Origin: Sinorhizobium fredii USDA 257
Lineage (GTDB): Bacteria; Pseudomonadota; Alphaproteobacteria; Rhizobiales; Rhizobiaceae
Length of the DNA stretch: 64,000 nt
Assembly: GCF_000265205.3 (NCBI RefSeq)
Contig: NC_018000.1
Span: 4,092,001-4,156,000 of the forward strand
Direction of reading: 5' to 3'
Part shown: positions 8,234 to 17,215 of the stretch, one piece after another
How positions within the stretch are numbered: position 1 is the stretch's first letter
Layout: each line of letters begins with the position of its first letter
Notes under the pieces: generated by a model
Databases searched by the model: none
Told to the model about the DNA's origin: nothing
What the model saw: the letters and a program-made list of their open reading frames with translations, nothing else
Program-made: the position numbers and the translations under genes

Positions 8234-8247
8234 TTGATGTCCCTCAA
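8234..8247 (-). promoter_or_regulatory. Candidate FixK/FNR box for the alpha/beta hydrolase
   Basis: TTGATGTCCCTCAA, 60 nt upstream of the 8173 start. The left half is perfect and the right half has one mismatch. Confidence 0.6.
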
Positions 8248-8296
8248 ACGGATCGATGAGATGCAAAGCGATCGGCCGATTTCGATCCGCTCTTTC

Positions 8297-10636
8297 CTAC
8301 TGCTCGTCCTCGAGCAAGCGATAGATTTCCTGCTCCTGGGCAAAGTGCAGGCGGGTGATCGCTTCGAGCCCGTGGAGCAGCCGCTGGATCTCGTAGCGCT
8401 GCGCCGGGCTCGGCCCATGCGCGCCGAGGGCCTTTCGAAGGGAGGTCAGGCTGTGGACCTGACGCTGAATCTCCATGTGAGCCCTACTCATGCCGGCAAG
8501 GGCATCCGGCGTGGCCGCCCGACTGCGCAGTCTCGGATAGAGTTCCTCGTCGTCGTGCCGCTCGTGCGGCAGAAGACGTCGACGGAGCAGGGCGTCCAGG
8601 TCCGCAAGCTCCTTACGGACTTCCGTTTTCGGCAGGTTCTGAATGCGTTCGGTCGTATGGCGTAGCTCGTCCACCACGTCCATCAGGGCACGATGCTCGG
8701 CTTCGAGCTGCATGAGCTCCGCGTGTGGCAAATGTGTTGTTTTCCGCCAGCCGCGCTTAGGGTTTCCAAGAGCGCGCAGCGCGTTCAAGATGGCGACGAC
8801 GTCGATCGCCTCTTGCAGCAGTGCACCCTGAATCGGTGTCAGGTAGCCGAAGGCAGCCGCAAACATGCCAGCGACGGACAGGCCCATGCCCATATAGACG
8901 CTCTGGAGGGCTATGCTGCGTGACCGGTGCGCGATGCGGATGGCGCTGACGAGGCGATCGAGCCTGTCCACCAGGATGACGACGTCCGCCGCTTCCGAGG
9001 AGGCAGCCGCCCCGCGCGCGCCCATAGCCACCCCAACATCGGCGGCTGCGAGAGCCGGCGCATCGTTGACGCCATCGCCCACCATCATGACCGGTCCTGC
9101 CGATCTTTCCGCTTCCACAATCCGAGTTTTGTCCTCCGGCTTCAATTCGGCGACAACGCTGTCCAACCCGAGGAAGGACTGAAGGCTTTCCGCGAGCTCG
9201 GTGCGATCCCCGGTCGCAAGCACGATCCGATCGACGCCGGCCTCGCGCAATCGCCTCAGCACGCTGCCGGCCTCCGGTCTGACCTCGTCCGCAAGCAGAA
9301 ACGCCCCCGCCAGAGTTCCGTCCTTCGCGGCGAGAACCGAAACGGTGCCATCCCTCCTGATCCACTCCCGGATGTCTCGCGAGAAGGCGGTCTCCTCGAT
9401 CCTGGCGCTGACGAAATCCCAGCCGCCTACCGCGATCTCGTGGCGGTCGATGCAGCCGGTCACGCCGGAGCCCGCCTCTTCACGGGATCCAGATGGTGCG
9501 GCCAGCCGCAATCCCCGCTCTCTTGCGGCTGCGACCAGCGCGCGGGCGATGACGTGGTGCGAGCCCTGATCCAGCGATGCGGCCAGACGCAGCACTTCCA
9601 AAGGGTCGAGATCGGTGCGGGACTTGACCTCGATAAGACGGGCCCGGCCATCGGTAATTGTCCCGGTTTTGTCGAGGATCACCGTCTTCACGCGCGCAAG
9701 CATCTCGAGCGCGCCGCCGCCCTTCACGAGCACGCCTTTGGCGGCGCAACGGGAGACACCGGAGACAATCGCCACCGGGACCGCGAGAATAAGGGGGCAC
9801 GGTGTCGCAATGACCAGGACGGCGAGCGCCCGGATCGCTTCGCCACTCACGGCCCAAGCGCCGCCGGCGAGAAGGAGGGTGATCGCGAGAAACCCCAACG
9901 CGTAGCGGTCGGCGAGCCGAACCATCGGCGCCTTCGCGGCTCTTGCCTCCTCCACCAGCCTGACGATTGCCGCATAGGTACTGTCGCTCGCCGAATTTGC
10001 GGCGAGCATTTCGAAGGCGTCGCCGGCGTTCGTCGTGCCGCTCGTCACCGGCTCGCCGGACCGGCGGCGGACCGGCAGAGCTTCGCCCGTCAAAGCCGCC
10101 TCGTCGAGCACGGCGATGCCATCCATCACGTTTCCGTCGACCGGCACCACCTCGCCACGGCGCACCAGGATCCGGTCGCCAGGTTTCAGTTCTTCGACGG
10201 AAACCTCCTGCAACTGCCCATCTACATAGCGAGGGGCGGTGCGCGGTACCCGACTGAGTAGCGCCGTCAGTTCTCGGCGTGCGCGCCTTTGAGCGAAATC
10301 TTCGAGCGCCTGTCCACCGGTGTACATCAGTGCGACGATGCTGCCGGTCAGGTATTCGCCGAGAAGAAGGGCGCCGCCCATCGAAAGCGCCGCAATGAGA
10401 TCCAGCCCGAATTCCTTCCTACCGAGACTGATCGCGATCTCGGTAAGGAGGCTCGCAAGGATGACCGCGGTGCCGGCAGCCCAGGACGAGGCGCTGAGAT
10501 CGGGCCGGTCCGCAAGCCAGGCGACCGTGCCGGCGAGCAACGCTAAAGCCATGACGGCAAGGAGAAGGCGCTTTCCCAGCTCTCCTCCTTGCCAAAACGG
10601 CTGGAAAGTTCGGCTCTTATTCAAAGTGCTCTCCAA
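8297..10636 (-). CDS. nia: P1B-5 metal ATPase with C-terminal hemerythrin domain (Nia type)
   Basis: 779 residues. P-type ATPase core: actuator loop LTGEALP (182-188), membrane metal site TPCPLILA (278-285) instead of the CPC of copper pumps, phosphorylation site DKTGT (322-326), and hinge [10 protein letters not shown] (520-529). The last helix is LLQEAIDVVAILNALR (606-621). The usual SxHP motif reads SHHVIA (359-364), so the Pro is missing. Residues about 640-779 are a hemerythrin-like four-helix domain with EAEHRALMD, LPHERHDDEELYP, SRAHMEIQ and LHFAQEQEIYRLLEDE supplying His/Glu ligands of a di-iron site. This architecture defines P1B-5 ATPases, including Sinorhizobium meliloti Nia (Ni/Fe export, nodule-induced; from published family knowledge). 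There is no N-terminal metal-binding domain. A FixK-type box lies 40 nt upstream. Confidence 0.9.
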   Translation of the reverse strand: MESTLNKSRTFQPFWQGGELGKRLLLAVMALALLAGTVAWLADRPDLSASSWAAGTAVILASLLTEIAISLGRKEFGLDLIAALSMGGALLLGEYLTGSIVALMYTGGQALEDFAQRRARRELTALLSRVPRTAPRYVDGQLQEVSVEELKPGDRILVRRGEVVPVDGNVMDGIAVLDEAALTGEALPVRRRSGEPVTSGTTNAGDAFEMLAANSASDSTYAAIVRLVEEARAAKAPMVRLADRYALGFLAITLLLAGGAWAVSGEAIRALAVLVIATPCPLILAVPVAIVSGVSRCAAKGVLVKGGGALEMLARVKTVILDKTGTITDGRARLIEVKSRTDLDPLEVLRLAASLDQGSHHVIARALVAAARERGLRLAAPSGSREEAGSGVTGCIDRHEIAVGGWDFVSARIEETAFSRDIREWIRRDGTVSVLAAKDGTLAGAFLLADEVRPEAGSVLRRLREAGVDRIVLATGDRTELAESLQSFLGLDSVVAELKPEDKTRIVEAERSAGPVMMVGDGVNDAPALAAADVGVAMGARGAAASSEAADVVILVDRLDRLVSAIRIAHRSRSIALQSVYMGMGLSVAGMFAAAFGYLTPIQGALLQEAIDVVAILNALRALGNPKRGWRKTTHLPHAELMQLEAEHRALMDVVDELRHTTERIQNLPKTEVRKELADLDALLRRRLLPHERHDDEELYPRLRSRAATPDALAGMSRAHMEIQRQVHSLTSLRKALGAHGPSPAQRYEIQRLLHGLEAITRLHFAQEQEIYRLLEDEQ

Positions 10637-10675
10637 CAGATCTTGTGAAGGATATTGGATCCCAGGATCGTTGCC

Positions 10676-10689
10676 TTGATTCCGCGCAA
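10676..10689 (-). promoter_or_regulatory. Candidate FixK/FNR box for nia
   Basis: TTGATTCCGCGCAA on the plus strand (minus strand TTGCG-CGGA-ATCAA), 40 nt upstream of the nia start. One half is perfect; the other deviates at two bases. The plus-strand gene at 10827 is 138 nt away. Confidence 0.5.
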
Positions 10690-10826
10690 AGGCCCTGCAG
10701 GAACGCTAACGGCGACCGAGGTAAAATAGTGCATGACAATGGGAATGGCGGCGCCGTTCTGCGCGTGCTTGCAACAACGGGCGGTGTTTGCTTTGCTTGG
10801 AGAGGTTTCATTTTGGGTCATCACAA

Positions 10827-11504
10827 ATGACGGTACAGCGGCGGCGGCGCATCATTAAGCGTCAGAGGAGTTCTGTTGGTTTGGCGCTTGTCGCTGCAAT
10901 ATCGTTCCTCGCAGGCATGACGGATGCCATAGGACTCATGTCCCTCGGGGACTTTGTGTCGTTCATGAGTGGCAACACGACTCGCGCATCCGTCGCCCTG
11001 ATCCAGGGCGACGTGGCGCGGGGAGTGCTTCTCATCGGGGGCATGATCACCTTCGTGATAGGGAACGCCGCGGGAGTGATGGTCTCGATCAGGTTCAGGC
11101 CGCAAGCTGTTTTGCTGTTTGTATCCGTTCTGCTCGCATGCGCAGCCCTGTTATCCGATCAAAGAGAGCTCCGGTTCCTTTTGCTTATTCTGGCGATGGG
11201 AGCGATCAACGCCTCTGTCGAGCAGATCGAAGGGCTGCCGGTTGGCTTAACATATGTTACCGGGGCACTGTCACGCTTCGGACGAGGTTTGGGACGCTGG
11301 GCGATGGGCATCCGCAACACGCATTGGGTCATCCAAATCGTGCCGTGGCTCGGCATGGTGGCAGGAGCCATTTCAGGGGCAGCCCTCGTTCAACAATTGG
11401 GCAACCTGGCCCTGTGGTTACCGTCGGCTGCAGCCCTGTTATTGACAGCAGTCGCGATCCAAATACCCCGGCGCTGGCAAAGCAGGTTCATTCAACACCG
11501 TTAG
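10827..11504 (+). CDS. YoaK/DUF1275 family membrane protein
   Basis: 225 residues with six hydrophobic helices. The DUF1275 signature is present: FLAGMTDAIGLMSLGDFVSFMSGNT, here FLAGMTDAIGL plus FVSFMSGNTTR, and later GLPVGLTYVTGALSRFGRGL, which matches the conserved TYvTGaL segment. Members are poorly understood inner-membrane proteins. The start at MTVQRRRR was chosen over the longer frame because it gives a basic cytoplasmic N-terminus before helix 1. It is divergent from nia. No good FixK box lies in its own proximal promoter. Confidence 0.85.
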   Translation: MTVQRRRRIIKRQRSSVGLALVAAISFLAGMTDAIGLMSLGDFVSFMSGNTTRASVALIQGDVARGVLLIGGMITFVIGNAAGVMVSIRFRPQAVLLFVSVLLACAALLSDQRELRFLLLILAMGAINASVEQIEGLPVGLTYVTGALSRFGRGLGRWAMGIRNTHWVIQIVPWLGMVAGAISGAALVQQLGNLALWLPSAAALLLTAVAIQIPRRWQSRFIQHR

Positions 11505-11539
11505 TGGCTTTCCGCATGTGCAACGCCGTTCATGGTTCC

Positions 11540-11553
11540 TTGACTCGTATCAA
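11540..11553 (+). promoter_or_regulatory. Candidate FixK/FNR box for the kinase-like gene
   Basis: TTGACTCGTATCAA, 88 nt before the 11642 start. One T-to-C change in the left half. Confidence 0.6.
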
Positions 11554-11641
11554 GGAGGCGAAGGCTTGTATCGTTCATTATCATTCCAGCCGGTGATCAC
11601 TCGAGGATTCCTGGCCCGTCACTTTTTCAGAGGTGCATTCC

Positions 11642-13162
11642 ATGATTGCCCAAGACCAGTCGGAGGTGGTCGAATTTTTGAGCGGGCCTCACTTGGTTGG
11701 CGCCGATAAGATCGAGATCATCGAGACGCACATCTCTTGCATCTTCCTTTCCGGCGATCGCGCTTACAAGATGAAGCGAGCGGTGAAGCTGCCCTATGTG
11801 GATTTCTCGACGGCGGAACTGAGGCTTGCAGCTTGTGAAAAGGAGGTGGCGCTGAACAGTGCCACTGCACCGGGCCTGTACCTTGGCGTGCGGCGGATCA
11901 TGCGCGGCCGCGATGGCCGGCTTGTTTATGATCAGGGCGAGGAGCTTGTCGATGCGGTCATTGAAATGATCCGGTTCGACCAGGGGGCGTTGTTCGATCG
12001 CATGGCCGTTGGCGGCAAGCTCGACGCCGAACTGATGGCCCGGACGGCACACATGATCGCCCGCTTTCACGGGGGCGCCCAGATCGTTCATCAGGGACCC
12101 GGCTCTGCGAACATTGCCGCCGTGCTCCGTGTCAATGCCGCCGGTTTTGCCACGAGCCGGCTCTTCGACCCCGTCGAGCTGGCCGATTTCGAACATGCTT
12201 TCGAGCGCAACCTGGCGGCTTATGCACCGCTGCTCGATGCGCGTGAGGCCGCAGGCAAGGTCAGGCGATGCCACGGTGACTTGCATCTGCGCAATATCTG
12301 CCTGTTGAACGGCGAACCGCGGCTGTTCGACTGCATCGAGTTCAACGACCAGATTGCCACTATCGATACGCTCTACGACCTTGCCTTTCTGCTGATGGAT
12401 CTTTGGCATCGCGGTTTTCCGCAATTCGCCAATCTGGTCATGAACCGGTATCTCGACGAATCGGGCGACGAGGATGGCTTCGTGCTGCTGCCTTACTTCA
12501 TGGCGATCCGCGCTGCCGTGAGGGCGCATGTCACAGCGACTCAGATTGAAGAAAGCGGCGAGCGGTCGGACGCGCTCGCCGTCGAGGCTCGATCCTATTT
12601 CGAACTGGCGCTCTTCCTGCTGGAAAAGGGGCCGCCCCGGTTGATCGTCATTGGCGGATTGAGTGGTTCCGGCAAAACGACTGTGTCAGAGAGCTTGGCT
12701 GCGCAATTCGGTTCGCCTCCGGGGGCGAGAATTATCGAAAGCGATCGTGTCCGCAAGGCGATGTACCGGGTTGCGGCCGAAACGCGACTCCCTGCGGAGG
12801 CCTATCGTCCGGAGATTTCCAAGAAAATCTACGGCGAGATAGCGTGCCGCACATTCTCGATCCTGCGCGCAGGAGGATCCGTGGTCGCGGAAGCCGTCTT
12901 CGGCAAGTTCGCCAATCGTCAGCGCATCGAGGCGGCCGCGCGCGAGGCGCATGTGCCCTACACAGCTATCTGGCTGGACGCGAGCCCATCCGTCCTTCGC
13001 GGCCGCGTTGCCGAAAGGACCGCAGGGCCCTCCGATGCGGATCTGAATGTCCTTTCCCGGCAACTGGCTTACGACGTGGGGGACCTAAATTGGCACCGAA
13101 TGGATGCCGATCGGCCGGCAGATAACATCGTCGCGGATATCCTGAAGCTCAGCCGTGATTGA
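11642..13162 (+). CDS. Aminoglycoside-phosphotransferase-like plus P-loop kinase fusion
   Basis: 506 residues, two domains. Residues 1 to about 320 resemble the APH/choline kinase fold: the catalytic loop CHGDLHLRNICL and the metal loop LFDCIEFND. Residues about 330-506 are a zeta-toxin/gluconate-kinase-like P-loop NTPase: Walker A GGLSGSGKTT, then ESDRVRKAMY, and a lid with SPSVLRGRVAERT. This fused architecture is common in proteobacteria (COG0645/COG2187 combination) and its substrate is unknown. A FixK box stands 88 nt upstream. It is convergent with the calcium-type ATPase; only 14 nt separate the stops. Confidence 0.85.
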   Translation: MIAQDQSEVVEFLSGPHLVGADKIEIIETHISCIFLSGDRAYKMKRAVKLPYVDFSTAELRLAACEKEVALNSATAPGLYLGVRRIMRGRDGRLVYDQGEELVDAVIEMIRFDQGALFDRMAVGGKLDAELMARTAHMIARFHGGAQIVHQGPGSANIAAVLRVNAAGFATSRLFDPVELADFEHAFERNLAAYAPLLDAREAAGKVRRCHGDLHLRNICLLNGEPRLFDCIEFNDQIATIDTLYDLAFLLMDLWHRGFPQFANLVMNRYLDESGDEDGFVLLPYFMAIRAAVRAHVTATQIEESGERSDALAVEARSYFELALFLLEKGPPRLIVIGGLSGSGKTTVSESLAAQFGSPPGARIIESDRVRKAMYRVAAETRLPAEAYRPEISKKIYGEIACRTFSILRAGGSVVAEAVFGKFANRQRIEAAAREAHVPYTAIWLDASPSVLRGRVAERTAGPSDADLNVLSRQLAYDVGDLNWHRMDADRPADNIVADILKLSRD

Positions 13163-13176
13163 CTGTGGTGCTGAAC

Positions 13177-15870
13177 TCACGAGGCGCGCATGTCGACGGG
13201 CCTGCTGCGGACCCGCCATTTGTCGAATTCCATGACGAAGAAGATTGAGGATGCGGCCAGGAGCAGCATCGCCCATTCCAGCAGCGATATCGGCGACAGT
13301 CGCAGGACCTCTCGCAACCAAGGGGTATACATGGCGGCGATGTGGAGCGCCTGTGCCGCTACAATAGAGGCAAGCAGAAGGGGATTGGCAAGGAACCCGA
13401 GCGCGAAAATGGATTTGCGCTCAGAACGGCTCGTGAGGGTCTGGAAGTTCTCGAAAAGGACGAACAACAACAGCAGCAGATTGCGGGCTTCGCTTTCGCC
13501 GTAGCCCTGCTGCAGCAGTACGTAGAACATTGCGAAGCCTCCGGCTCCCATGACGAGCGCGGATTGCCATATCCGCCGGACCATGATCCGATCGAAGATC
13601 GGTTCGGACGGCCGGCGCGGCGCGCGGCTGAGTTCGTCACCTTCTGGACTCTCGCCGGCGAGCGCAATGTCCTGGATGCCGTTGGTCACGAGATTGAGCC
13701 AGAGCAACTGCACGGGAAGAAGTGGCATAGGCACGCCGAGCGGAATCGCCAGCAGGAACAGCAGCAGTTCCGCAGCACCTGTCGACATCAGCATGAAAAT
13801 GACCTTGCGGATGTTGGCGTAGGCGACGCGGCCCTCCCGGATGCCGCTGACTATCGAAGCGAAGTTGTCATCGGTGATGACGATGTCGGCGCTCTCCTTG
13901 GCGACCTCCGTGCCCTTGCGCCCCATCGCCACGCCGATATGCGCGTGCTTCAGCGCCGGCGCATCATTGACGCCGTCGCCCGTGACGGCGACGAAATGCC
14001 CGTTGCGGGCCAGCGAGAGGACGATCGCCAGCTTTTGCGAGGGGGCAACGCGCGCATAGATGCGACCATCGCGGATCAGTCCGTCGAGACTTTCCTGTCC
14101 CTTTTCCTCGGCCCTGCGCACGTCATCGCCGGTGACCACCTGGTCATCGGTGAAGGTCAGCCCGGCATGGGAGGCAATTGCCGCCGCGGTTCTCGGATCG
14201 TCGCCGGTGACCATCGCCACATCCACGCCTGCCGTGTGGCAATCGCGAATGGCTTGCGGCACTTCCGGCCGTACCGGATCCTGCATTCCCGCGAGACCCA
14301 GGAAGACCAGATCGACGAGGAGGTGCCGGCCGAAGCCTCCATCTGCCTCGATCGCCGTCTCGCCCTCCGCAAAGGCAAGCACCCGCAGGCCACGCGCGGC
14401 CATCTCTTCCTTTTGCCGGAGGAGGAGCTCCCGATTGATCGGCTCGGCGCGACCTGCCATGTCCATCCGGTCGGCCATCTCAATGAGGGTTTCCGCAGCG
14501 CCTTTGACGAAGATGCGAATGCTGTCGCCGTGGTGGTGGAATGAGGCAGCATATTTGAGGTCCGGCTCATAGGGAATGCGGGCGACGAGAGGATAGTCAT
14601 CGTCGATTGCCTCCCGCGGCAGCCCTGCCTTGTAGGCGGCTGCCAGCAATGCAACGTCGACCGTATCGCCGACGGCGGTCCAGCCGTTCGCTTCCTTGAC
14701 GAGCGATCCTTCGTTGGGCAGCGACGCGGCCTTAAGCAAGGCAATGGCACGTTCCCGCGCTTCCGCGGGAGGGGTTCCGTCGCCCCGGATCGCACAGGCG
14801 TCCAGGTCGGCACCCGTATCGCAAACAATATCGGTGCCGTCCGGCAATCGTATATCCGTCACAGTCAATTCGTTGAGCGTCAATGTGCCGGTCTTATCGG
14901 TGGCGATCATGGTGCAGGAGCCAAGCGCTTCCACGGCGGGCATTCGGCGCACGATCACATGAGCCTTCGCCATACGGCGCATGCTGATTGCCAGCGCGAC
15001 CGAGATCGCTATCGGCAGACCCTCCGGAATTGCACTTACCGCCAGTCCTACGGACATCATGAACAGCTCGTTGAGCGTCATCGCGCGGGCAATTCCCACA
15101 ACGACGAGAAGAGCGACTGCAGCCGCGACGATCCAGGCGATGAGCTGGGAGAAGCGTTCCAAGCGGATCATCAAGGGAGGCTTGGCAAAGGATGCCTTGC
15201 CGATTTCGGCGGCAATCTTTCCCATCTCCGTGGTCGCAGCCGTAGCGACGACGACGCCGCGTCCGCGACCACGCGTGACGAGAGTGCCCGCGAACGCCAT
15301 GGGGCGCTCGCGCTCTCCGGGAGCAGCCTCGACGACCGGACCGGATTTGTGCACCGGTGCTGATTCGCCGGTGAGCAGGGACTCGTCACAAACGAGATCG
15401 GTCGCCCACAGGAGCCTGATGTCGGCCGGCACGCGTCCGCCCGCCTCAATGGCCACCATGTCGCCCGGCACTAGGAGCCGAGCGTCGATTTCCCGCAAGC
15501 GTCCATCGCGGATGACGTTCGCATACGGCTGTTCAAGCCGGCGCAACGCCAAGGCGGCTTTGCCAGCGGTGTGCTCCTGCAGAGACCCGATGATGCCGTT
15601 CGCGATGAGTACGATGCCGATGAACAGCGCATCTTGCAGATCGCTTAATAGGAGAGATACCAGTGCCGCAGCCAGCAGAATGTAGATCAGAGGGCTGCGG
15701 AACTGGCGCACGAAAGTGATTGCGAGCGAGGAGGCTCGCGGTTCCGGAAGGCTGTTCGGGCCAAATTGCGCAAGCCGAAGGCGAGCCTCCTCTTCTGTAA
15801 GTCCGACACCCTCGCTACCGACAAGGGCTTCCCTGCGCGGAGTAAGATCGGGGAGGGTCGCGTAGGTCAT
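13177..15870 (-). CDS. P2-type cation (calcium-like) ATPase
   Basis: 897 residues. N-terminal cation ATPase domain with LTEEEARLRLAQFGPNSLPE; actuator LLTGESAPV; M4 motif AIPEGLPIAIS as in SERCA/PMR1 pumps; phosphorylation site DKTGTLT; hinge [15 protein letters not shown]6 LLWLNLVTNGIQDIAL, where animal calcium pumps have Asp instead of the second Asn. It would export Ca2+ or a similar cation. The product is encoded 14 nt downstream of the BON-domain gene, so both probably share the FixK-type box at 16623. A cation P-type ATPase in a FixK-controlled rhizobial island also exists on S. meliloti pSymA as far as I recall. Confidence 0.9.
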   Translation of the reverse strand: MTYATLPDLTPRREALVGSEGVGLTEEEARLRLAQFGPNSLPEPRASSLAITFVRQFRSPLIYILLAAALVSLLLSDLQDALFIGIVLIANGIIGSLQEHTAGKAALALRRLEQPYANVIRDGRLREIDARLLVPGDMVAIEAGGRVPADIRLLWATDLVCDESLLTGESAPVHKSGPVVEAAPGERERPMAFAGTLVTRGRGRGVVVATAATTEMGKIAAEIGKASFAKPPLMIRLERFSQLIAWIVAAAVALLVVVGIARAMTLNELFMMSVGLAVSAIPEGLPIAISVALAISMRRMAKAHVIVRRMPAVEALGSCTMIATDKTGTLTLNELTVTDIRLPDGTDIVCDTGADLDACAIRGDGTPPAEARERAIALLKAASLPNEGSLVKEANGWTAVGDTVDVALLAAAYKAGLPREAIDDDYPLVARIPYEPDLKYAASFHHHGDSIRIFVKGAAETLIEMADRMDMAGRAEPINRELLLRQKEEMAARGLRVLAFAEGETAIEADGGFGRHLLVDLVFLGLAGMQDPVRPEVPQAIRDCHTAGVDVAMVTGDDPRTAAAIASHAGLTFTDDQVVTGDDVRRAEEKGQESLDGLIRDGRIYARVAPSQKLAIVLSLARNGHFVAVTGDGVNDAPALKHAHIGVAMGRKGTEVAKESADIVITDDNFASIVSGIREGRVAYANIRKVIFMLMSTGAAELLLFLLAIPLGVPMPLLPVQLLWLNLVTNGIQDIALAGESPEGDELSRAPRRPSEPIFDRIMVRRIWQSALVMGAGGFAMFYVLLQQGYGESEARNLLLLLFVLFENFQTLTSRSERKSIFALGFLANPLLLASIVAAQALHIAAMYTPWLREVLRLSPISLLEWAMLLLAASSIFFVMEFDKWRVRSRPVDMRAS

Positions 15871-15884
15871 CCGAAGCGCTCCAT

Positions 15885-16559
15885 TCAGGAATTGAATCGG
15901 CCTTTGGGTTCTTCGATTGTCAAGTGATCCTCAACCGCCGTCACGCCTCGAGCCGACCAGGCCGCTCGCTCCGCCATGATCCTTTCGCGCCGGCTTTGAA
16001 CCTTCCCCCGCAAGGTGACATGACTGCCGGATACTTCTACGTCGATGTTTTCGGCTTCTATCTCAGCATTGCGTTTTAGCGCCTCTCTGATGCCATGCCT
16101 GATCTCGAGCACATCCATCATGGGACGGATCCTGAGGCGGTTGTCGATTCCGGTGATGCCCGTCAAGCGACGCACCAAGCTCTCGGCTGCAGAGCGCTGG
16201 AAATGAAAGTCGACCGTTCCCTCCAGGGTCACATAACCGTTTTCGATTTTGACTTGGATGTCCTTGAGGTCGGCGATTGCGGCTCCCCAAGCAAGGATTT
16301 TTACCACGCGACTGGCGATCTCGTCATCGGCAGCCTTCTTGTTCTCTGGCAAACGCACGACGATTTCCTCGGCGATCGCGCGTACGCCCTTCACTCTTTG
16401 GGCAACCCGTTCCGCAGAGTGTTTTTCCGCAAAGCTGTGAACATGGCCCATCAAAGTGACAACGCCGTCTTCGACCGTGACGCCGATGTTCGCGGCGTCT
16501 ATGCTGGGTTCATATTCGAGCTCATCCAGGATGTCCTGGCGCAGGCGAATGTCGCTCAT
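15885..16559 (-). CDS. Triple BON-domain protein
   Basis: 224 residues with three successive BON modules: the first around ANIGVTVEDGVVTLMGHVHS, the second around DIQVKIENGYVTLEGTVD, the third around ENIDVEVSGSHVTLRGKV. Each has the BON pattern (I.V.v.nG.VtL.G.V) followed by the helix with A.....v.gV..v.n.l. There is no signal peptide, so it is probably cytoplasmic (OsmY-like proteins have one). The start was set at MSDIRLRQ; the preceding frame is unconserved. It is first in a transcript with the cation ATPase and has a FixK-type box 64 nt upstream. Confidence 0.88.
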   Translation of the reverse strand: MSDIRLRQDILDELEYEPSIDAANIGVTVEDGVVTLMGHVHSFAEKHSAERVAQRVKGVRAIAEEIVVRLPENKKAADDEIASRVVKILAWGAAIADLKDIQVKIENGYVTLEGTVDFHFQRSAAESLVRRLTGITGIDNRLRIRPMMDVLEIRHGIREALKRNAEIEAENIDVEVSGSHVTLRGKVQSRRERIMAERAAWSARGVTAVEDHLTIEEPKGRFNS

Positions 16560-16622
16560 GATCGTCTCCTTCCTCAAAACCACAACGACGGCCAAGTATC
16601 GGCCATTCCAGACTGTCGGTCT

Positions 16623-16636
16623 TTGAGGGACATCAA
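16623..16636. promoter_or_regulatory. Candidate bidirectional FixK/FNR box
   Basis: TTGAGGGACATCAA, midway between two divergent starts (16559 minus and 16700 plus, 63 nt to each). One half is perfect, the other has T-to-G at the last base. The spacing would suit activation in both directions. Confidence 0.6.
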
Positions 16637-16699
16637 GGCACGAGCGCCCCTGGAGATTTAACCTCAACCAATAGATCGACGCCGTAAGGAGGGGAGATC

Positions 16700-17155
16700 A
16701 TGTTCATCAAGGAATTGTCCCGTCACGAATGCAACAGCGTGGTCCAGGCCGCTCACGTAGCTCGCCTTGCCTGCTGCAAGGAAGGCAGGCCGTATATCGT
16801 GCCGATCACCTATGCTTTTGCGGGCAACTGCCTTTATTGCTTTTCCATGCCTGGCCAGAAGATCGACTGGATGCGCGCGAACCCGTGTGTGTGCCTTCAA
16901 GTCGATGAGTTTTCAGGTGAGCGCCGGTGGAAAAGCGTCCTTGTATTCGGCCGCTATCAGGAGCTGCCGCCGGAAGGGCGATGGCAGAGAGAGTGCATGC
17001 ATGCCTGGTCGCTTCTCGAGGCGCGACCAAACTGGTGGGAGCCGGGCGGGCTAAAGCCTGCACCACAAGGCGTCGCAGCCTCTTCGCCGCATCTCTTCTT
17101 CTGTGTCGCTATCGAAGACATGACCGGCCGAGGCGCATACGAACGTGAGGCATGA
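16700..17155 (+). CDS. Pyridoxamine 5'-phosphate oxidase-like flavin protein
   Basis: 151 residues, split-barrel flavin-binding fold of the PNPOx-like/nitroimidazole resistance group. The N-terminal strand pattern VARLACCKEGRPYIVPITYAF matches the family (ig.La....g.PyvvPv.f.y). It continues with LYCFSMPGQKIDWMRANPCVCLQVDE and WKSVLVFGRYQEL. A cofactor of FMN, F420 or haem cannot be decided from sequence. It shares the bidirectional FixK box with the BON gene and is followed by a strong terminator. Confidence 0.85.
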   Translation: MFIKELSRHECNSVVQAAHVARLACCKEGRPYIVPITYAFAGNCLYCFSMPGQKIDWMRANPCVCLQVDEFSGERRWKSVLVFGRYQELPPEGRWQRECMHAWSLLEARPNWWEPGGLKPAPQGVAASSPHLFFCVAIEDMTGRGAYEREA

Positions 17156-17166
17156 CGGCAAATGAT

Positions 17167-17199
17167 AAAGGCGCCGTTCTATGCGGCGCCTTTATTTCG
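17167..17199. terminator. Rho-independent terminator after the flavin protein gene
   Basis: A perfect 10-bp stem (AAAGGCGCCG / CGGCGCCTTT) with a 7-nt loop, followed by a T-rich tail (TTTATTT includes the arm end). The A-rich flank on the other side lets it serve the convergent Usp gene (ending at 17216) too. Confidence 0.85.
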
Positions 17200-17215
17200 A
17201 TGTGACAGGGAATGT

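Noticed and set aside
8927..10261. 444-residue plus-strand open frame across nia
   Set aside because: Shadow frame of the P1B-5 ATPase; Arg/Asp/His-rich without motifs.
13342..14544. 400-residue plus-strand open frame inside the cation ATPase
   Set aside because: Antisense shadow: the minus-strand frame has all P-type ATPase motifs, while this frame has none and is rich in Arg/His/Asp typical of GC-rich shadows.
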